Of a stretch of DNA of 64,000 nt, positions 1 to 11,640 are shown one piece after another. Positions within the stretch are counted from its first letter, which is position 1. Every line of letters starts with the position of its first letter. Below the pieces are notes generated by a model. It had not been told where the DNA came from and searched no databases. It was given only the letters and a program-made list of their open reading frames with translations. The position numbers and the translations under genes were made by a program. Source of the stretch: Hyalella azteca (taxonomy: Eukaryota > Arthropoda > Malacostraca > Amphipoda > Hyalellidae); the NCBI RefSeq assembly GCF_000764305.2, contig NW_025943831.1, forward strand, positions 124,001-188,000. Direction: 5' to 3'.

Positions 1-889
1 TAATTTTAGGCTTCCTGCAGAATTAGTGGCAATTTTTAGCTGTTTAAACATCCTGCAGAGTTCATCAACAGACATACTGGTTTGTCTCATATCCCATTTT
101 TTTCCAATTGGGTCTGCAAAGACCAAGTTTTCTGAGACCGGCAGATTGCTGTAAAATCTGAGCTCGTGTATGAAATGGGCAGTCTAGTATATTTGTCAGA
201 TTTCTGGTGCAGCTTCTGCTGTACTGTTTGGGCCTCTTGTGTAATGGGAATTGATACCTTCCACACTCAGGAGTAATTGGAACTTGGCAGTGCATTAGGG
301 CTCATACCTCTGATCATTGTATTGGTTGTCAACATCGTGGTGCAGCTTGTACCTGTACCCTTGCTGTCTGTTTCTGTGTTCCTGGCAGTGTATTAGGGCT
401 CATACCCCTGATCATTACTTTAGTTGTTGGCATCGTGGTGCAGCTCATACCTGAACCCTTGCCATCTGCTTTTGTGGTTCTCAACAGTTTATTAGGACTC
501 ATCAATTGTATCCCTGTCTCCTGAAGTTGAGATCCTGTCCCACCATTGCTTTTGGACTTGAATAATAAATTGTGTACCTTGTACAGTGGAACTTGTGTAT
601 TGCTGGAAGATCACCAAAATACTACAAAAAGTTCCTCATGTTCATTCTTCCTCTCTCCAATGCAAGGAAATTTAGAGCTGGACCAAAGAGCAACTTTTTA
701 GCCCTAGTGTTAAAACCAATACATAAATCACCATCAGTTGACATGCCAGTACAATTTTGTGATAATGGTAGCATGAACTAAATTCACCAAAATGTACTAA
801 ATTACATTATATAATTTACTCATTGTCAACACATCTGCTTCTTAGTAAAATTTATTTGAAAAATATGTTGACATTTCCATTATGTAAAT
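1..889. other. Intergenic sequence with a tandem repeat
   Basis: No coding exon is recognisable; the short open frames here lack domain similarity and splice context. Positions 284-487 hold two imperfect copies of a unit of about 103 bp (sharing TTAGGGCTCATACC, TGATCATT and CATCGTGGTGCAGCT), and a third decayed start near 488. Confidence 0.5.
284..510. repeat. Imperfect tandem repeat, unit about 103 bp
   Basis: Two clear copies begin near 284 and 387. Each carries the blocks GGCAGTGYATTAGGGCTCAT and GCATCGTGGTGCAGCT in the same order. A partial third copy (TTTATTAGGACTCAT) starts near 488. No known family was recognised. Confidence 0.6.
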
Positions 890-891
890 TA

Positions 892-1364
892 CCGTAAAAT
901 GGGGTAACTTAGACCAGTGGGGTAACTTAGACCACTTTTCATTTTTTTAACAAAAACCCCCACAACTCAAAAACTATTTGACATAGAAAAATTTTGTCAA
1001 TGGGCATTAAAGGCCTAATACTGAGGCTACATAACACAATAGAAAAATTTAAAAAGTTTGCATATCTAATAGGTTAAAAAATTAAAAATGTGACATGAAA
1101 AAAAGCTATTATTTAAAGCCTCAGAGTACCCCCTCCAATTTTTTTATTTTTTGGTTAAATAACTCCAGGTTTTGATGCATTGTAGTAGAATTCTTCTAGT
1201 TACATATGCAAACGACAAATTTTAGGAAAGTGTCATAGTTTGCAAATGGGGGGCGCCGCCCCCAAATGGGGTAACTTAATGTTTCAATTCAAGTTTAATT
1301 TAGCTAGTAAAAAAATGGCATCATTTATAAAAATAAAAGTGGTCTAAGTTACCCCATTTTACGG
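892..1364. mobile_element. MITE-like element with 30-bp terminal inverted repeats
   Basis: The left end reads CCGTAAAATGGGGTAACTTA and continues GACCA; the right end (to 1364) is its reverse complement, TAAGTTACCCCATTTTACGG. Both ends are flanked by TA, which fits a Tc1/mariner-type target duplication. The left end is locally duplicated (GGGGTAACTTAGACCA occurs twice at about 902-942). The 470-bp body has no open frame, so the element is non-autonomous. A rearranged relative is at 7393-7567. Confidence 0.75.
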
Positions 1365-1366
1365 TA

Positions 1367-2100
1367 CTTGTGATAATAAAATCAATAGTTGCTTTGTTAG
1401 CTGATGGTCTTCAATTCTTCCCATGGAAAAAGAATTAAGATTATTATTGTCTTTCCTGACAATAACCATTCAACCTTCCAAATTGCAAAACAAATTAGGT
1501 TCAGGGTGAGTACTGGTATTCAGAAAAAAAAATTCCATGACCTGGTTTTAGTAATCTTTGAAAGTTAACTGAAAAGAGAAGTCAGCACTGCAGTACCAAA
1601 CTTTGCCAGAACATGTACAAGATGTGTATTAACTATCAAACCTACGCATCCACTTGTATAGTTATTTGATCTTACAACAATTTTATTATGAATCCATCAT
1701 TTTTCTCTGCTGGTTGCAAATGGAACCGCTTGGCATCAACATGTTGACTCCGATTGCTTGATCTGGTACTTTTATTTCATTTTTTGGCTATTTTGAAACA
1801 GGGTTGCCAGATCTTTTTTTCCCGGATGAAATAAATTCCGCGATTTAGTTTTTTTCAATTGCAATGGCCAGCTAAAATTTATGATGGGAGCACTTCTAAA
1901 TTAATTTTGAAAATTTGCAAAAAATTTAATTTTTACACCAGAACCTACAAATATACTAGTCCATATCGAGTTACAGATCTTATTTGGTATTTTTTGTTTG
2001 CAGACTTGTCCTTTTTCTAGACCATATGGCAATGCTGAATTATGTACCACTACATCCTAGAGAAATACAATTTGTGGTATGCATATGTACAACTTCGGAG
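1367..2100. other. Intergenic, no gene seen
   Basis: AT-rich sequence with no open frame, repeat or motif that I can support. Confidence 0.5.
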
Positions 2101-2543
2101 TCAAAGTGTTAATGGGTTAACACTTTGATCTTTTTATAGCCATTTATTTCTTGCTACGTCCTTAAGGTGTTGGAATATGGTGTGTTTACCCTAATCACTC
2201 TATGGCAGACAAGTGCGGATTTGGGAGGAATATCTTTATTCAACCACGGATTTGATTCAACCACAATTCTCACAAATCAAAAGAATTGTGAATTTTAAAG
2301 TAATGGTAAAGAGCCTATTGTTATAATAATTTTGATAAATAATTTTCTGACATGAGAAGCTCAATTCGTTTAATTAGCCGTTAGTTTAATTTGTTTCTTA
2401 CATACGATGTTGAAGCAAAGATTTAACGTGAAAACGAAGTTACGGCGTTGCTTCTCCTCAAAAAGTTAGAGTGATTAGGGTAAACACACCATATTCCAAC
2501 ACCTTAAGGACGTAGCAAGAAATAAATGGCTATAAAAAGATCA
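2101..2543. repeat. Perfect 75-bp inverted repeat (foldback), plus nested small palindrome
   Basis: Positions 2127-2201 and 2469-2543 are exact reverse complements over 75 bp, separated by 267 bp. The arm contains GTTGGAATATGGTG and TTTACCCTAATCACTCT. Just outside the left arm, 2101-2128 forms a second palindrome (TCAAAGTGTTAA / TTAACACTTTGA with a 4-base loop). The right arm is continuous with a dispersed repeat whose other copy is at 30690-31205. Perfect identity implies a recent inversion-duplication or gene conversion, or an assembly fold-over. Confidence 0.85.
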
Positions 2544-2850
2544 CCATATGCGCAACTCGAGTTCTGATTGCTTTACATCACTCTCAAAACACCACACTAT
2601 GTGCCAGCAATGATGGAACATCACAAACTGTTGCCATATTTATTTAAAAGCCTTTAGACATCAAATCTACAAACTTGCTGAATTCCAACATGTGTGTGAC
2701 TAAATGCGGCATATTGTGGGACTAATTCTGACAGCACTTCAAAATTGTAATAAGTACCTAATTCCAACACCCTGTGTGAGCTGTGTCAGAATACAACACC
2801 CTGTGTCACAGCTGTGTGTCATAATTCCGATACCTTGTCAGATTTAGTTT
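2469..2850 (-). repeat. Dispersed repeat, copy 1
   Basis: Read on the minus strand, this segment matches 30690-31205. Shared blocks include GCGCAACTCGAGTT (as the reverse complement in the other copy), the stretch around AAACTGTTGCCATATTTATT, and repeated variants of a phrase meaning 'CCAACACCCTGTGTGAG'. A short third piece (GTTGGAATATGGTGCATTTACCC) is at about 3253-3275. No coding capacity; probably a non-autonomous transposon. Confidence 0.65.
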
Positions 2851-2859
2851 TTATGTGTC

Positions 2860-5800
2860 TAAAACCGCCTCTTAAATCGATCATCTATTAATCTATTTAC
2901 CACTTAAAATCAGCAAATATAAGTATACTTAAAGGATTCCTAAGATATTCACAGACGTATTTAAAAGTCTCAAACCATAATATTCTTTCTACACAAACTA
3001 TTTATCACTATTTGGTAAAGCAAGGTCTACAATCAACTTTGACACACGTTTTGATGTTCTCACTTGGTGACGTGGAGTCGTGGACTTTCGCTCTGAGGAT
3101 CTTGACATTTTCCCGCCAGACCTAGTGTTTTGCCAAAATATTGTGCGCAATAGTATGACATCACTATTTCAACCATCTTTGCATGCGTGGAACTAAGACA
3201 AAGTTTAATATAAAGGAAAAAGTAGAGAAGTGTTGGAATTACCCACGATGTTGGAATATGGTGCATTTACCCTAGTGCCACACACAGGATGATGCATGTT
3301 TTTGGGAATTTTCCCCAGCATATTGAAATTTATAAAGCCATAGGTTCGCGCAGTTGGCACAGTGTAATCAAAATTGTTTCTCTTTGCGATGTGTTCGCAC
3401 AAGCCCGGCCATCAATTCTACGCCGTGCAAGAGCAGTTTGTGGAGGAACAGATGTAATACTCACTTTTACTCAGTACAGTATGCCTTTAATTATCCTTCA
3501 ATAATATATGATTTTTCTTGATACGGAAATTTGATGAATGAGAAATCTAGAACTTTATTTTAGAAGAAATTTTCTCCAAAGTCATATGGCAACACTGAAC
3601 ACCCTCTGTTTACATTTTGTATGCATAATAGCTGCAGTTTATGATTACCTTATGTTCCGTATCTGACAAGCAGAAAGTAACCCAGACATGTCTTACATTT
3701 TATTATTGTTAGACTCTCATACTTGATACAAACTTTGATGACCGACGAAATATAACTTTTTAATAGGGAGACTTCATGTTTATTAAACTACAAGTAATGA
3801 TCTTTATATAATTATAGCCATGTTGAAATGTTTTTTTTTTTTGTGAAGCCCACTTCTAGATCAATAATGTTTTTATATACATCCTTGTATTGTTAGGGTC
3901 TTAGGGATGCTTGCTGCTTCCATCAGATCTTAAAATGTAAAAGTTTAATAGATACAGATTTGCATGAATAATGCCATTCAATATCGTTAGCTACATTAAA
4001 TTGAGGGTGAAACATGGGAATGGCAATGATTAATTTATCTGAAGCAACCTTTACTAAACTAGCATCAAATAAGCAAACAGATGTCATGTCAACCGGAACT
4101 CGAACAGAGAGTAATTTATAAAGCTAATGAATTTTGCAAACTTTGCTGGAAGAGAGATTATTGAATTTTAGAAAAAAAGGTGGGATAATTCAATGAAGGG
4201 TGGTGGCAGAACTGCAATTTTGATACTCTATTGCGATTCGTGCTATGATAACCTACATAACAATTGTCATATGATAGTTATAATTTTGCACATTCAAAGT
4301 ATACATGACATAACAAAGCGCACCCAGATTTGGAAGCAATAATTGCTCAAATGAAGCAAAAATAAACATTAGACCATTGATTTATCTTGCAAATATATAT
4401 ATTCATATTTTGTATCACACAGTTTAATCACACTCTGTAATTATGCCATATTGGCCTAATTTGTACAGTCCATTTACGTGCATTGTTATTAGGTATTGAT
4501 TGGGTCTATTTCGCCAGCCGGGAGGATGTCGGGAAAGTAGTCCTGACGTTGACATACAGGTTCGTACCTACTTGCGGCAACCAGTCAATCATTAGAAGGC
4601 ACTGATGGCACATCTCAAAAGATGTCACCTTCTTTTGTTCTGTGATTAATGTTTGCTTGAATTATGATCTATGAAAGAAACTTCATATCCAACCGCAGCA
4701 CAATGCAGATATACGTTTGTGTGTACGGTGTGTGATTGACAGATAGCGTTGTTGCGCGTCCATATTTAAACTATTTTAGCCTAGTTGGAGTATGGCACAC
4801 ATCAATTTTTTTTACCAGCATAGTACGGCGCAGCACACAGGTTTGTTAAAAGAATTTAACCCTTTCACGGGTAAGTTACCATATATGATCACTTGAAAAC
4901 GCGTCACAAAAAGCTTCACCACGGCTTCCTGTTTGTTTTTGAGGCATCCTTATAATGCCTCAGTCAATCACTAATTATCTGACCATCGTTCTATCTATAG
5001 CATCATCAGCTGCAAAGTCCACAAATTGAAATATGAGCATTTAAATGAAGGTTTTGACTCGGACAATGGAATTGACGCTCTTTCTGCATTTTCTTCAAAA
5101 GGTGGAAGTATCAATATATATATATATTTATTTATTTTGGCAACTTGATTAAATCTAATTAAATTAAATTTTTATGTTTCTAATTTTTCATTTGCATAAA
5201 CTAAATTTTAATTACAAAGAAAAATTTTGTGTACTGATTGCAATTATTGAATTCTGTGCGATTTAAACCTTCAATAGGCAAAATTTGCAAAAATTCATAT
5301 AAATAAATATTTTGTTGTTTGTATAAATAATAAATATATAAACTTTCTTGAAATGGTTTCCGAAATTTTAATTCCTGGATATTTCAATTCTTGCCCGCTA
5401 AAGGGTTAAATTCCCATGCACCTGGCACATCTTCCTGAGTCCTGACCATGGCCCAAGTCCTAAGTGGAAAAAACGTGACTTCAGATGGACTAGTACACCT
5501 GTTAATGAATTCTGCAGGGGGCTTAGGCTGCGAAAAATTGGCACTAATTCCACAGAATGCACAAAATTGATAATAAATTCAAATCGAATTCCGCAGCGCA
5601 ATCAGAAAAGTGAAATCCGCACAAAGTTCGAAGCCAGAAAATGCGTAAGCCAGACACGAGATTGAACAGAAGCTACTGGACCAGGAGCAACGTTCAAGTT
5701 CATCAAACCACTCGACCGTTGTATTGCTGTTTGCTCGAGAAGCAAATATGACATGAACGCAATAGTGAACGCGATGTAAGAATACCGCCTTTCAGCTCAC

Positions 5801-7392
5801 CAACACCAAGTACGAGACTAATGAGACAACTAAGCAAGTCAGCAACATTGTGCTTGCAGTTGACATCCTGACTTGCTAATGTGTGGGTGTGCAGTGTACT
5901 CTATTACTGTTGTGGGGTTGTCTTAATGATATAACACATCTTAGAATTGTTCGAACACCGTAACCAATGGTTAGTTGAACTGGTTTTCATTCCTTTACAA
6001 CTAAATAATGTATGATTGATATAATGTATTTTTCTATAGTAAATATGAGTGGGAACTTTGGTGAGGCTCTCAACTCAAGTCAGACATAGAACATTCCTCA
6101 TTACTGCGCTGACACCGTGACATGTGTCGGCTGGCGGCGTCTTCCAAAGTTTATTTAAATTTTCGAACATTGCTTCATAAAAACCAAGGACTAATCCATC
6201 TTCTTCAGTATGAATTTCTTAGTTTTCAGTATTCTGCACAGTGTATTATATCTCAGTTTTCTTGCATTAACCACGAGAAACGCAAATATTTGCTTGTATA
6301 AAACGATCTCTTAAAACGTTGAATGAGATTTCCCAATCAATCTTCATACTCTCAATGGCACTAACTTCGTTACAGGCAACAACACATTTTGTCTCCGGCC
6401 TTCGTAAGTATTAAGTTACGATCTATTTTGTTAACAAAACTAAGCCAAAATTTTCTGGCATGATAGAAAAAGCATTTTAGTTATTGTGTGGCAATCGAAC
6501 CCTACAAATCGTAGTCCGGACCAATATTTAATAGCTTATATTGACAAGCAGCGAGTCAGGTGCTGTAACTGCTTAACAGTGACTGATGTGGCTCAGTGGC
6601 TGTGTCATTGACAATAAATTTATTATAATTTCAATCATTTTATTGGAGTCTTTACATGCAAACTACAGTCTTACATGCAAATGTTTCAACTAGTTATCTA
6701 TTTTTTCTTAACAAGATGGCTAATACTCAAGGCATCTATTTTTGGCAAGAAATTCACTTGTGTAGACATCATTAAATGCCGCATCAAATTTTTTTTGTTT
6801 AATAATGAATCACTTCATCCATGACGTACCAGAGATATGTCTAGATTGAATCAATGGGGCACAAAAATTTAGTATTAATATATCTATTTTGCTTAGTATT
6901 ACTGCTGCTTTAATAAATCATTGCACGCTGCATGTACACGCTTCCAAGGTGGAATTGCTACGCGAGCAAATGTGTAGCCTTATATTTATTTATTTTTTAT
7001 CTTTTGCGTTCCTTCGCACACTGTTATGAAAATGACAACAAATTCCGCCCATTTCGAGCACTTCTATGGGTGATTGATAACGAATTAAAGTGTTTCACTA
7101 ATATTTCCATCAATTTTAGAACATATTCGAGTCGACAAATGTGCGTGAGCAGGGTTGGCAATGATTAAATCATGTGATTAAATCACTTGATTTTTTTATA
7201 AAAAAATCATGATATTTTTGATTTTTTCGATTTTTTCATATATTTAAATATATTAAGTGGCAGTCTTTAATTTATATTGAGTTATTGTTATTCATGGTTT
7301 AGTATAAATGTACTATGAATGACAAATTGGTATATAAACTTGTTGCCTTTAGTGTGTATTAGGTTCCAATAAATTAAATGTTTTTGGTACAA
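2860..7392. other. Long intergenic stretch, no gene seen
   Basis: AT-rich sequence. The open frames are below 80 aa and have neither domain-like composition nor paired splice sites. It contains a (TA)n run at about 5117 and poly-T tracts. I see nothing further that I can support. Confidence 0.45.
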
Positions 7393-7567
7393 GTTCTACT
7401 ACAATGCATCAAAACCTGGAGTTATTTTACCAAAAAATAAGGAAATTGGAGGGGGTACTCGGAGTATAGACCTGTATTTTGCATGTTTCAATTTAAGTTT
7501 AACTTATCTAGTAAAAAAATGGCATCATTTTGAAAAAAAGTGGTCAAAGTTACCCCATTTTATGGTA
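7393..7567. mobile_element. Rearranged copy of the 892-1364 MITE
   Basis: The first part (TACTACAATGCATCAAAACC onward, to about 7460) matches the reverse complement of the internal part of the first element. The second part (from about 7485, GTTTCAATTTAAGTTTAA to the end ACCCCATTTTATGGTA) matches it in direct orientation. One half is therefore inverted relative to the other, and the left terminal repeat is missing. Confidence 0.65.
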
Positions 7568-10500
7568 GCTGCTCACGTCCGCATTGTAGGAGACAGAACT
7601 GTTAGCGCGCACTGTGGAGTTGAAGAAGGTGCGATGGATGCAGTAATTCAGTACACTAAAACAATTTAGGTGTTTATTTTCTATGCTCAAAGTCAAGGAT
7701 TAAGGCAACGTAATGAGTTCTCTTTTTTTAGACAAAATTGAGATGTTAGTCATTTAAATGATGAATCGTGAAAACATAGCAATTCCGTGAGAATGTTCAC
7801 GATCTCTTACAAAATCCGTGCAATGGCGGTTTGGTGTAATTCCATGAGAATTTTGAAAAGCAGTACTCCTGATCATTACCTTAAATTGCCAATCGGGGCC
7901 CAAGTCAGGCATGGAATATATCTACTTGGCGAGCCGCGACTGAATTTTTGAGCCATGGCTTTATGGATTTGCCAGACATGATTACATTTCTTCAAGCCGT
8001 GATTCCATTTCACTGAGCCATGAATTCCATATCTTGGCCATGAAAAGCCATTTACGAGGCGTGAATTTATTTACAAACTCCATGCACGTGTTACCCCAAA
8101 TCTCTAATTATACCCTAAAACAGTCAAACGGCAACAATAAAAGTTGTCTTTACTGTAAGTTGAGCACGTGTTAATGGCAGTGTGACCGCTTTGACATGAC
8201 CACAACTATGCGCTATCTTCAATAAAACGTTTAGGTAGTTGATTTATTTACATTACGATGTTTATGTTTTTTCTGCAGGATATTTTGGCTGGAAGTGCCT
8301 GGAACGGTAAAGCAATGTGGATTGCGGAAGTTGAAAATTTTATGAAATGACACGTTTCCAAACTCCAAAGTGCAAACTGCGATTTTTCAATCAAACAAAA
8401 ATTTGTGACATTCGAGCCGCGAGATTTCATACCTATTGAAATTATATGATATTAGAGCTGCGATATTTCAGACAAAAATAGGACTTTGCCAGCCCTGGCC
8501 GTGGTCCAAGTGACTTGCTGCCTCAATCAGAGACCATCTTATAATAGAACCAACATTACTGGAACATAACCTGCTACTAGCAGTGTGGAAATCCAGAGGG
8601 GTAATATATTAACTGGTAAACATAGCAAATTGAAAAGCAGGACCCAAAAATCTGGAACGTCCAGCACACTTCCACTTTCAGTCNTGTTTTTTTATATTTA
8701 ATTCGAAACTATTATGTTGCGAGTAAATAGTATTTCCTTCTGTAGATCCATCCCTCTTGCTCATCTGTGAGACTGTGAGTAACGCACGCAATTAACAATC
8801 TTGCATGGGACCTTCTCTGTGTTGCCTGACTTGACGTTCATACGATCATAGCTACCGTAACCGAAGCCGATTTCTGATGGCCTGCAAACCTGTTTCTAGT
8901 TGCCTGGAACGTTTTTTTTAAGGCAGAACGGTTTTTTTTATGTGAACCATGAATTTTAGAATTCCAGCCTGGCTACTAGATATACTGGCTGATAAAATCA
9001 TTTACCATTTAATTACAATTGATAACAATATATCATTTATTTTAGTAAATAATAGTTCTTGAGAGTTGAGAAGTTGAACTTGAGATCATTAATCACGATT
9101 CATGATTAGGGCTTAGCCGTTTAGGCTAGCTAAGTAGCTATGAATATTGAATACTGAATAGAAAACAGAAAAAATTATACTAACTAAAAAATTACACTTC
9201 AGTTAATTATTCCGTAACGTCAAGTGCATAACATGTATTGAAAAGTAATTTAAAGCAAGAAATAAGAAGTTTTGGAGTGTTTTCATTCCTCTACATGTCA
9301 CAAATATGACGCCATTGACGGGCTAAAAGCTCACATGCCGGCAGTACTAGGATTTACAAAAACAAAGAGGTAGCAATTTTGCACCTGACGCTCTGGAAAA
9401 AAAAGTTAGGTTACTGACATATTATAAAAAGTAAAATATTAGTTCTATTAACAAAATTGCATGTATAAGTCAATGCAGACATTTCGTGTATTCATCTAAG
9501 GAAATGCGCTCGCAATAAGGTCACGTGACCAAGACAGCAGCAGGAATGCCAACATGATGGTTTATGGAGTGAAAAAGCAATAAGTAAGGAACGAAAGAAA
9601 TTCTGTGAATAATTGAAGGATTTGCAAACAAAATTCAATTGAGGAGATATATTATTAAACGGTTGTCTTACCTTCTTGCATCAAATTTTCACTGGAAATT
9701 GTGTGGGCTAACGCTGTGCTTTGTTCACGCATGCGCACTACTGATAACGTTCACTGAATGATTTAGTGGTACAAATGGATAAGAGTATACCGGAGATACA
9801 CTGTATGATAAAAACTCAAATAATAATTGAGTAACGAGGACATTCTTATTGACTGGCATGTTTCAAGATATTATGAAAAAAAGGACACGAAAAATATTCC
9901 TTGATTTGATTTGTACATTCTGAACTATCGACCTTAAATCATGCTCATTTGATGACTTGTATAGTGGTATTGCAGCTTTATTTTTGAAGATTAAAAAGCA
10001 CATCAGATCAATGACCATACGGCGGACAAAATATTTTCGATAAGGTGTTCACATAATAAGCTTTTACGTAGAAAATAAATACGTTAGCTAACTATATAAA
10101 TATTATATACCCACATTTAATGTACAAATGTTCGCGCTCAATGAGAGGCAATGAGAAAAATTGTCATTAGTAAACTCTAAATGAACGAATTTTATACATC
10201 TTTTTCAAAATTGCCTCAGTTATCTCATTTATTTGTTAAGGCAATTGGTTCAGTAGTTTGGAAGATATTCCATGTACCGATGTACGATGAATTTCTTGGG
10301 TCACGGCCGTGAGACCGGCCGTGAGACAGGCCGCGTTTTTGTCCAGGAGGTCAGTCCGAGGCTAAACAGCACAACGGTAAGACCGAAAATAAAGTGAATT
10401 AAAAACGAATTGTTTATATATATATGGATTGTACTTCACGAGAAATTTCGTGAGACCTACATTAATATATCCTAAAAACATCACCGAGTATTTGTACATA

Positions 10501-11523
10501 TGCGGTCTAGTATGACCTAGTGAATGATCTCAATCGCCCATTTACTGTGAGGAGTTAAGACTGCTAATATAATTAGTGCCGGCACGTTTGTCGTATATGA
10601 TTTGAATATTTAATTTTATATAATTTGAATTTTTAATTCAAATATGAGTAATTCGAGTTAAATTACGAAAAATTGTCTTACGGACGAGCCTTAGCATAAT
10701 AGAAGTCTTCAAACTCAGAATTATCAAATGCCTACTGTTGAACAATGTTAGCTCCCAGATACTTGATCAACCGAGTTAGTGAAGAATGGATTTATTCGTA
10801 ATAATAACTCGACATAGGCGCTGTGAGACTCATCATCGAGTTTGCCACATTTTACTGAATAAAACTATTCAATAAATTCAAGCTATCAAGAAATGTAATA
10901 AAATCATCTCTAATGATATTGATCGCGGTAAAATTGAAACATTTCACTGAAAAATCCTCTCTTGATTATGACATAAAATTTTCTTCATACTGCCGCTGCC
11001 AGCCTCACTAAGCCAAGGATAAAGTGAATCAATATTACCTTATATCATTACTGAACAAATATTTTTTCACCTTCAAATCTGGTAACTATAATCACAAAAA
11101 GATTCTCCGATTAATTTTTCGTTCTTTCAAAAATTGCAATTTATTTTTATTTTATAATTCACTTAGGAAATAATTTACACATTTTAACATTATATCTGCC
11201 GATGTCATTGATGAAACGAAGGTATTAGCAAATTAGATAGCTTTTAAACACATTCAAATTATTCTCAGCTTGGTTCAGAATGCCCAAGCTGTTTCCAGTA
11301 CGAGATATTTTACTAATTGTAATATTACTTAGTTATACGATGATATTTACCAAGCTCTGAAAATTCACTCGTCTAGTCGAAGTCTGCGCTCGTATTCACT
11401 CTTTCTTGCCCCACGACAATGGCTGATCATTTACATCATTTGGTGGTCACTTAGAAATCACATTAATTGCTATTTCCGCTTATAGTTCGTGCTTAAATAA
11501 AAAATACTGGAAAATAGTATTAA
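7568..11523. other. Intergenic, no gene seen; one ambiguous base
   Basis: No exon with coding composition and splice borders was found on either strand. Base 8684 is n. The span ends at the minisatellite that covers the stop codon of the lectin gene. Confidence 0.45.
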
Positions 11524-11640
11524 CCACCCGCGCTCATGTGGCTCCACCAGCATCACCACACGCGCTCATGTGGCTCCACCAGCATCACCACACGCGCTCA
11601 TGTGGCTCCACCAGCATCACCACACGCGCTCATGTGAGCA
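11524..11640. repeat. 32-bp minisatellite overlapping the lectin stop codon
   Basis: The unit starts CGCGCTCATGTGG and recurs at 11529, 11561, 11593 and 11625 with a period of exactly 32 bp, about 3.6 copies. The copy nearest the gene includes the last codons and the TGA stop (11617-11619, minus strand) of the C-type lectin gene, so part of the unit is coding sequence. Confidence 0.9.
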
